DNA of 64,000 bases, taken from NCBI GenBank assembly GCA_037349105.1, contig JAYJMM010000036.1, forward strand, positions 124,001 through 188,000, in the 5' to 3' direction. The position numbers and the translations under genes were made by a program. How positions within the stretch are numbered: the stretch's first letter is position 1; each line of letters starts with the position of its first letter. Under the pieces are notes generated by a model. That model saw only the letters and a program-made list of their open reading frames with translations, did not search any database and had not been told where the DNA came from. Shown piece by piece: positions 37,701 through 44,300 of the stretch. This DNA is from Limnomonas spitsbergensis (Eukaryota; Chlorophyta; Chlorophyceae; Chlamydomonadales).

Positions 37701-39267
37701 GGATTGGAAGACGGTAGAGCATGTGTAGTCATTTGGCTGTTGAGAAGCAGGATGGGAGGACGGGGAGCAGGTGGAGTTATTTGGCTGTTGAGAAGCAGGA
37801 TGGGAGGACGGGTGAGCAGATGGAGTGCTTTGGATGTTGAGAAGCAGGATGGGAGGACGAGGGAGCAGGTGGAGTGATTTGGCTGTTGAGAAGCAGGATG
37901 GGAGGACGGGGGAGCAGATGGAGTGCTTTGGATGTTGAGCAACAGGATGGGAGGACAGGGGAGCAGGTGGAGTGATTTGGCTGTTGAGAAGCAGGATGGG
38001 AGGACGAGGGAGCAGTAGGAGTGCTTTGGCTGTTGAGAAGCAGGATGGGAGGACAGGGGAGCAGGTGGAGTGCTTTGGCTGTTGAGAAGCAGGATGGGAG
38101 GATGGGGGAGCAGATGGAGTGCTTTGGATGTTGAGAAGCAGGATGGGAGGACGAGGGAGCAGTAGGAGTGCTTTGGCTGTTGAGAAGCAGGATGGGAGGA
38201 CGAGGGAACATGTGGAGTGCTTTGGCTGTTGAGAAGCAGGATGGGAGGATAGGGGAGCAGGTGGAGTGATTTGGCTGTTGAGAATCAGGATAGGAGGACG
38301 GGGGAGCAGGTGTAGTGCTTGGGCTGTTGAGAAGCAGGACGAGAGGACGGGGGAGCATGTGGTGTGCTTTGGCTGTTGACAAGCAAGATAGGAGGACGAG
38401 GGAGCAGGTGGAGTGCTTTGGCTGTTGACAAGCAGGATGGGAGGACGAGGGAGCAGGTGGAGTGCTTTGGCTGTTGAGAAGCAGGATGGGAAGACGGTAG
38501 AACATGTGTAGTCATTTGGCTGTTGAGAAGCAAGATGGGAGGACAGGGGAGCAGGTGGAGTGTTTTGGCTGTTGAGAAGTAGGATGGGAGGACGGGGGAG
38601 CAGATGGAGTGCTTTGGCTGTTGAGAAGCAGGATGGGAGGACGAGGGAGCAATAGGAGTGCTTTGGCTGTTGAGAAGCAAGATGGAAGGACGAGGGAGCA
38701 GGTGGAGTGCTTTGGCTTTTGAGAAGCATGATGGGAGGACGGGGGAGCAGGTGGACTGCTTTGGCTGTTGAGAGGCAGGATGGGAGGACGAGGGAGCATA
38801 TGGAGTGCTTTGGATGTTGAGAAGCAGGATGGGAGGACGAGGGGGCAGATGGAGTGCTTTGGCTGTTGAGAAGCAGGATGGGAAGTCGGGGGACCAGGTG
38901 GTGTGCTTTGGCTGTTGAGAAGCAGGATGGGAGGACGAGGGAGCAGGTGGAGTGCTTTGGCTGTTGAGAAGCAGGATGGGAGGACGAGGGAGCAGGTGGA
39001 GTGCTTTGGCTGTTGAGAAGCATGATGGGAAGACGGTAGAGCATGTGTAGTCATTTGGCTGTTGAGAAGCAGGATGAGAGGACGGGGGAGCAGGTGGAGT
39101 GATTTTGCTGTTGAGAAGCAGGATGGGAGGACGGGGGAGCAGGTGTAGTGCATTGGCTGTTGAGAAGCAGGATGGGAGGACGGGGGACCAGGTGGAGTGC
39201 TTTGGCTGTTGAGAAGGAGAATGGGACGACAGGGAGCATGTGGAGTGCTTTGGCTGTTGAGAAGCAG
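37700..39267 (+). repeat. Degenerate right edge of the 49-bp array
   Basis: Units here carry many private changes absent from the rest of the array: GGATTGGAAGACGG near 37703, GAGTTATTTGG near 37776, GAATCAGGATAGG near 38283, GTTTTGGCTG near 38562, GATGGAAGGACG near 38691, GGCTTTTGAG near 38714, GTGGACTGC near 38751, GAAGTCGGGGGACC near 38883 and GAAGGAGAATGGGACGAC near 39213. The last recognisable unit ends at 39267 with GAAGCAG. Edge decay of this kind is expected where copies no longer exchange with the interior. Confidence 0.85.
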
Positions 39268-39435
39268 TAGGTGATGAGGCTGGGCTTGGGTACCTTCAGA
39301 CGATCATGATGCATGGTAGGCCAGCCAGCCTAGTCCTGTGGTAGCAAGGGACATAAAGGGTGCATGCTTTATGGCATGGGATGTACGGGAGGGTATGTGG
39401 GAGAGTCTAGGAGAGCACATGGGGGTACTGGATGT

Positions 39436-39495
39436 GGCTGGACCCTGACTGGTTGGACTGTGACTGGTTGGACTTTGAGTGGCTGGACCCTGAAT
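39436..39495 (+). repeat. 15-bp tandem repeat, four copies
   Basis: Four 15-bp units stand in direct tandem at 39436-39450, 39451-39465, 39466-39480 and 39481-39495, with the pattern GG(C/T)TGGAC(C/T)(C/G/T)TGA followed by CT, GT or AT. The first and last units are nearly the same, and the two middle ones are closer to each other. In one + frame the unit reads Gly-Trp-Thr-Leu/Val-x, but the frame is only 61 codons long and I do not regard it as coding. The related GGCAGTTGTG pair follows at once (39501-39523). Confidence 0.85.
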
Positions 39496-39524
39496 TGCTG
39501 GGCAGTTGTGGGGGCAGTTGTGGG

Positions 39525-39631
39525 CTGCATGCAAGAGCTGGGCAGCTGAGGGGGAGAGGTGGACTGCTGGATCTAGGCAGCAAAGGGGGATATGTGGACT
39601 GCATGAGCTAGGCAGCTGAGGGGGAGAGGTG
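39525..39631 (+). repeat. Direct repeat pair, about 33 bp
   Basis: Two copies of a segment beginning CTGCATG and ending GAGGGGGAGAGGTG lie at 39525-39561 and 39599-39631. The first carries a 4-bp insertion (GCAA) after CTGCAT, and there is one further G/A difference in GAGCTGGGCAG against GAGCTAGGCAG. About 37 bp separate the copies. Confidence 0.8.
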
Positions 39632-39816
39632 TTTGGGGAGGGGGTTCTGTTACTTTGCCTTGATATATCAGGATTTTGGAGTCTTGTGCATGGGGACATG
39701 TACTAGTACGCTGCTCTGATAAAACATGGAGGTGGAGTCGTGTGCACGGGGACAACAGAAACTGGTACTTTGCTCTGTAATTTAATTGTGGCTGGTGGCA
39801 TGGGGTGTAAGCACGA

Positions 39817-39828
39817 GGGGGGGGGGGG
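39817..39828 (+). repeat. G12 homopolymer
   Basis: Twelve consecutive G residues on the + strand lie inside the linker. The tract is prone to slippage and sequencing error, so its exact length should be treated as uncertain. Confidence 0.9.
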
Positions 39829-39920
39829 TATGGACAGGCTAGAGGGCACATGGCCCAGGCTGTAGGGCCATGCTGGAGGGACACGCTGATACTTGCCTTT
39901 CATCCAGCAAACAGCAGGAA

Positions 39921-39957
39921 GGTCGAGTCGAGTGGTCGTGTGGTCGAGTGGTTGTGG
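39921..39957 (+). repeat. Imperfect GTGGTCGAG short repeat
   Basis: The stretch is built from overlapping copies of GTCGAG, GTGGTCG and GTGGTTG words. It includes a match to a tRNA-type A box (TGGTCGAGTGG at 39941-39951), but no B box follows, so I read it as simple-sequence DNA. Confidence 0.6.
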
Positions 39958-40104
39958 GACTCTGCTCTGATGTAGCAAGGTGATGGAGTCTTGTGCACGG
40001 GGATGGTAGTTGCTGGGCTTCTCGATCGTCCTTGTTCTTGCGATGGCGCTTTGGGGATGCGTGGGGATGTCGGCCCCCGGTGTTTTGGGTACCTGACGGT
40101 ACGC

Positions 40105-40516
40105 ATGAGGAAGATGCTGCTTATACATTACATTGCGTATGAGTACAACGCGTTACTCAGAGGAGTTCATACAATATCCAATCCGTGGCAAAGCATGATC
40201 GGGCATATCAGGATGAAGCTGGGTCGCCATCAGAGCGTAGCATTACGTGTGCTACCAAGCTCACCTGAATTGGTTGATCTTTCAAGAAGGGACTGGTACA
40301 CTGGTGGTACTGAGAAATGCATTCCAGATCATCGACAGGTGGTACAAAGTGTGGAACGTTGCCCCAGGGCTGTGGCGTCGAGACGTTCGGTCTCCATGCG
40401 TATCATGGCCGTCTGTTGAGATTGGCATTCCTGGTGTAGGTCTACAAGATCAACCAGAGGTTTCGCTCAACATCATGCAACACCATCTAGTAGTAATCAT
40501 GATCGTGGAGCTTTAG
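40105..40516 (+). other. Possible decayed coding remnant, unrecognised
   Basis: Two overlapping + frames give protein-like but unrecognised translations. One runs from an ATG at 40105 to a stop ending at 40419 (104 residues, start MRKMLLIHYIAYEYN). The other is open from 40241, just after an in-frame TAG at 40238-40240, to the TAG ending at 40516; it has no ATG at its start and includes NAFQIIDRWYKVWNVAPGLW. A third frame is open at 40143-40271. The fragments do not join into one frame, no intron boundary clearly links them, and I see no known domain. A frameshifted pseudogene is possible, and so is chance. Confidence 0.15.
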
Positions 40517-40826
40517 GAACGGCGAGGTACGCTTTGCATGATTGCTTTATCAGATGCACTGCAATCGCGCTGGGTGTGCCCTCCTGCCACCTCTTGCTGC
40601 GCTCAGGCAGCACGGCTGGCGAGGGCTGAGTGGCCAACCTGTAGACGAAACAAGAAGATGGGAGATCGGAGTGGTGCGGCGTGGCTTCGACGCAGATCGG
40701 TAAGATGTTGTTGCAAAAACACTGATGGGTGAACATGTTGTTGCTGTCACCTGAGGCATCAGGCGTGTATGGCACGTTAGATAAAACAGTGTTCGAAACA
40801 GCAGAAAGCGGCGTACATGCGCGCAT
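40497..40826 (-). other. Short open frame of unknown meaning
   Basis: A 109-codon open frame on the - strand starts at an ATG inside the alternating purine-pyrimidine tract (40811-40832) and ends near 40497. Its translation has seven Cys and many Ser and Pro residues, with no transmembrane segment, repeat or motif I recognise. Length alone is not significant in DNA of this composition. I list it only because it is the longest - frame in the right part of the linker. Confidence 0.1.
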
Positions 40827-40832
40827 GCGTGT
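40811..40832. other. 22-bp alternating purine-pyrimidine tract
   Basis: Strict purine-pyrimidine alternation runs for 22 bases and includes the 12-bp perfect palindrome CATGCGCGCATG at 40816-40827. Such tracts are known to be able to adopt left-handed Z-DNA under supercoiling. It lies 55 bp from the telomere repeats. Confidence 0.8.
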
Positions 40833-40887
40833 CTTGGTAGGGCGGCGCTTCGTTCAAAAAGACAGGTAGGATGTTGAAATGAAAAGA

Positions 40888-40980
40888 CTAAAACTAAACC
40901 CTAAACCCTAAACCCTAAACCCTAAACCCTAAACCCTAAACCCTAAACCCTAAACCCTAAACCCTAAACCCTAAACCCTA
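40888..40980 (-). repeat. Internal telomere array (TTTAGGG on - strand)
   Basis: Perfect CCCTAAA repeats on the + strand fill 40894-40980 (87 bp, about 12.4 units), preceded by one degenerate CTAAAA at 40888-40893. The seven-base motif is the plant-type telomere repeat. The array is in one orientation only. C-rich repeat on the + strand is what the left end of a chromosome shows, so the end it once capped lay to the left. It meets the right-hand satellite with only TTC between (40981-40983), and the linker lies on its other side. Confidence 0.95.
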
Positions 40981-41345
40981 TTCCTTTCAGTAGCTTTTGC
41001 TGACCCTGTCTGAGTGCCCCCACGGATTATTGGCAGCGGCAGTATAGAGCTTTCAGTAGCTTTTGCTGACCCTGTCTGGCCCCACGGATTTTTTGGCAGC
41101 GGCAGAATAGAGCTTTTAGTAGCTTTTGCTGATCCTGTCTGAGTGCCCCCACGGATTATTGGCAGCGGCAGAATAGAGCTTTCAGTAGCGTTTGCTGACC
41201 TTGTCTGGCCCCACGGATTATTGGCAGCGGCAGAATAGAGCTTTCAGTAGCTTTTGCTGACCCTGTCTGAGTGCCCCCCATGGATTATTGGCAGCGGCAG
41301 AATAGAGCTTTCAGTAGCTTTTGCTGACCCTGTTTGGCTCCACGG

Positions 41346-44300
41346 ATAATTGGCAGCGGCAGAATAGAGCTTTCAGTAGCTTTTGTTGACCCTGTCTGAT
41401 TGCCCCCACGGATTATTGGCAGCGGCAGAATAGAGCTTTCAGTAACTTTTGCTGACCCTGTCTGGCCCCACGGATTTTTTGGAAGCGGCAGAATAGAGCT
41501 TTCAGTAGCTTTTGCTGACCCTGTCTGAGTGCCCCCACGGTTTATTGGCAGCGGCAGAATAGAGCTTTCAGTAACTTTTGCTGACCCTGTCTGGCCCCAC
41601 GGATTATTGGCAGCGGCAGAATAGAGCTTTCAATAGCTTTTGCTGACCCTGTCTGAGTGCCCCCACGGATTATTGGCAGCGGCAGAATAGAGCTTTCAGT
41701 AGCTTTTGCTGACCCTGTCTGAGTGCCCCCACGGATTATTGGCAGCAGCAAAATAGAGCTTTGAGTAGCTTTTGCTGACCCTGTCTGGCCCCACGGATTA
41801 TTGGCAGCGGCAGAATAGAGCTTTCAGTAGCTTTTGCTGACCCTGTCTGGCCCCACGGATTTTTTGGAAGCGGCAGAATAGAGCTTTCAGTAGCTTTTGC
41901 TGACCCTGTCTGAGTGCCCCCACGGTTTATTGGCAGCGGCAGAATAGAGCTTTCAGTAGCTTTTGCTGACCCTGTCTGGCCCCACGGATAATTGGCAGCG
42001 GCAGAATAGAGCTTTCAGTAGCTTTTGCTGACCCTGTCTGAGTGCCCCCACGGATTATTGGCAGCGGCAGAATAGAGCTTTCAGTAGCTTTTGCTGACCC
42101 TGTCTGAGTGCCCCCATGGATTATTGGCAGCGGCAGAATAGAGCTTTCAGTAGCTTTTGCTGACCCTGTCTGGCCCCACGGATAATTGGCAGCGGCAGAA
42201 TAGAGCTTTCAGTAGCTTTTGCTGACCCTGTCTGAGTGCCCCCACGGATTATTGGCAGCGGCAGAATAGAGATTTCAGTACCTTTGCTGACCCTGTCTGC
42301 CCCACGGATTTTTTGGCAGCGGCAGAATAGAGCTTTCAGTAGCTTTTGCTGACCCTGTCTGAGTGCCCCCACGGTTTATTGGCAGCGGCAGAATAGAGCT
42401 TTCAGTAGCTTTTGCTGACCCTGTCTGGCCCCACGGATTATTGGCAGCGGCAGAATAGAGCTTTCAGTAGCTTTGCTGACCCTGTCTGAGTGCCCCCACG
42501 GATTATTGGCAACGGCAGAATAGAGCTTTCAGTAGCTTTTGCTGACCCTGTCTGAGTGCCCCCACGGATTATTGGCAGCGGCAAAATAGAGCTTTCAGTA
42601 GCTTTTGCTGACCCTGTCAGGCCCCACGGATTATTGGCAGCGGCAGAATAGAGCTTTCAGTAGCTTTTGCTGACCCTGTCTGGCCCCACGGATTATTGGC
42701 AGCGGCAGAATAGAGCTTTGAGTAGCTTTTGCTGACCCTGTCTGGCCCCACGGATTATTGGCAGCGGCTGAATAGAGCTTTCAATAGCTTTTGCTGACCC
42801 TGTCTGAGTGCCCCCACGGATTATTGGCAGCGGCAGAATAGAGCTTTCAGTAGCTTTTGCTGACCCTCTCTGGCCCCACGGATTATTGGCAGCGGCAGAA
42901 TAGAGCTTTCAGTAGCTTTTGCTGACCCTGTCTGGCCCCACGGATTATTGGCAGCGGCAGAATAGAGCTTTCAGTAGCTTTTGCTTGCCTTGTCTGGCCC
43001 CATGGATTATTGGCAGCGGCAGAATAGAGCTTTCAGTAGCTTTTGCTGACCCTGTCTGAGTGCCCCCACGGATTATTGGCAGCGGCAGAAAAGAGCTTTC
43101 AGTAGCTTTTGCTGACCCTGTCTAGCCCCACGGATTTTTTGGCAGCGGCAGAATAGAGCTTTCATTAGCTTTTGCTGATCCTGTCTGAGTGCCCCCACGG
43201 ATTATTGGCAGCGGCGGAATAGAGCTTTCAGTAGCGTTTGCTGACCTTGTTTGGCCCCACGGATTATTGGCAGCGGCAGAATAGAGCTTTCAGTAGCTTA
43301 TTCTAACCCTGTCTGAGTGCCCCCCATGGATTATTGGCAGCGGCAGAATAGAGCTTTCAGTAGCTTTTGTTGACCCTGTCTGAGTGCCCCCACGGATTAT
43401 TGGCAGCGGCAGAATAGAGCTTTTAGTAGCTTTTGCTGACCCTGTCTGGCCCCACGGATTTTTTGGAAGCGGCAGAATAGAGCTTTCAGTAGCTTTTGCT
43501 GACCCTGTCTGGCCCCACGGATTATTGGCAGCGGCAGAATAGAGCTTTCAGTAGCTTTTGCTGACCCTGTCTGAGTGCCCCCACGGATTATTGGCAGCGG
43601 CAGAATAGAGCTTTCAGTAGCTTTTGCTGACCCTGTCTGGCCCCATGGATTATTGGCAGCGGCAGAATAGAGCTTTCAGTAGCTTTTGCTGACCCTGTCT
43701 GAGTGCCCCCACCGATTATTGGCAGCGGCAGAATAGAGATTTCAGTAGCTTTTGCTGACCCTGTCTGGCCCCACGGATTTTTTGGCAGCGGCAGAATAGA
43801 GCTTTCAGTAGCTTTTGCTGATCCTGTCTGAGTGCCCCCACGGATTATTGGCAGCGGCAGAATAGAGCTTTCAGTAGCGTTTGCTGACCTTGTTTGGCCC
43901 CACGGATTATTGGCAGCGGCAGAATAGAGCTTTCAGTAGCTTTTGCTGACCCTGTCTGAGTGCCCCCCATGGATTATTGGCAGCGGCAGAATAGAGCTTT
44001 CAGTAGCTTTTGTTGACCCTGTCTGAGTGCCCCCACGGATTATTGGCAGCGGCAGAATAGAGCTTTCAGTAGCTTTTGCTGACCCTGTCTGGCCCCACGG
44101 ATTTTTTGGAAGCGGCAGAATAGAGCTTTCAGTAGCTTTTGCTGACCCTGTCTGTCCCCACGGATTATTGGCAGCGGCAGAATAGAGCTTTGAGTAGCTT
44201 TTGCTGACCCTGTCTGGCCCCACGGATTATTGGCAGCGGCAGAATAGAGCTTTCAATAGCTTTTGCTGACCCTGTCTGAGTGCCCCCACGGATTATTGGC

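Larger units (their letters stand above)
1..39267 (+). repeat. 49-bp G-rich minisatellite array
   Basis: A head-to-tail array of a 49-bp unit with no spacers; bases 1-49 are a consensus example. Key motifs are GGGAGGACGAGGGAGCAGG in the first half and GTGCTTTGGCTGTTGAGAAG in the second. The length corresponds to about 800 units, and the array is cut by the left edge of the window. Variation falls at a few fixed places: GACGAGGG, GACGGGGG or GACAGGGG; AGGTGGAG, AGGTGTAG, AGATGGAG or AGTAGGAG; CTTTGG, ATTTGG, CATTGG or CTTTAG; GAGAAGCAGG or GACAAGCAAG. Single-base indels are rare. The + strand is strongly purine- and G-biased, and the - strand consensus has no stop codon in any frame. No promoter, start context or intron signal supports a gene. 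I see a non-coding minisatellite; its subtelomeric nature is inferred from the telomere array 1.6 kb beyond its right end. Confidence 0.97.
39657..40003 (+). repeat. Dispersed 40-bp element, three copies
   Basis: Copies lie at 39657-39696, 39713-39752 and 39964-40003. Each starts GCTCTGAT (GCCTTGAT in copy 1) and, exactly 20 bp after that start, has a 20-base core. The core is TGGAGTCTTGTGCACGGGGA in copy 3; copies 1 and 2 each differ from it at one base. The 12 bp between the two motifs are poorly conserved. A partial fourth start (TTTGCTCTGTAAT) lies at 39769-39781. The conserved spacing argues for a common origin; the function is unknown. Confidence 0.7.
39268..40887. other. Non-satellite linker between the two arrays
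   Basis: This 1620-bp stretch belongs to neither satellite. Its left part (to about 40020) is G-rich and full of short repeats. Its right part (about 40020-40870) is balanced in composition and looks like ordinary sequence. Open frames in it are short (at most 142 codons), lie on both strands, overlap one another and match no family I recognise. I find no tRNA, rRNA, transposon ends or clear splice-bounded exons. It could be a remnant of an outer subtelomeric element or of a decayed gene. Confidence 0.85.

Noticed and set aside
39304..39699. 131-codon - strand frame rich in Pro and Ser, and the 61-codon + frame at 39364-39549 with GWTLT-type repeats.
   Set aside because: Both are translations of the 15-bp and 33-bp short repeats on opposite strands. 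Neither has features of a real protein.
39725..39750. Resemblance of GGAGGTGGAGTCG in the linker element to AGCAGGTGGAGTGC of the 49-bp unit.
   Set aside because: The shared stretch is short and G-rich, and the flanks do not match. It is not enough to claim common origin.
39931..40010. Possible tRNA gene: A-box match TGGTCGAGTGG at 39941-39951.
   Set aside because: No B box (GGTTCNANNCC type) follows at a suitable distance, and no acceptor stem can be paired. The match lies in a simple GTGGTCG repeat.
40888..40980. A true chromosome end in this window.
   Set aside because: Sequence continues on both sides of the telomere tract, so as given it is internal. It would become an end only if the join to the left proves to be an assembly error.
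40888..40980. Telomerase healing of a break at the right end of the left-hand segment (1-40887).
   Set aside because: That would add TTTAGGG on the + strand. The observed CCCTAAA orientation can cap only the right-hand segment.
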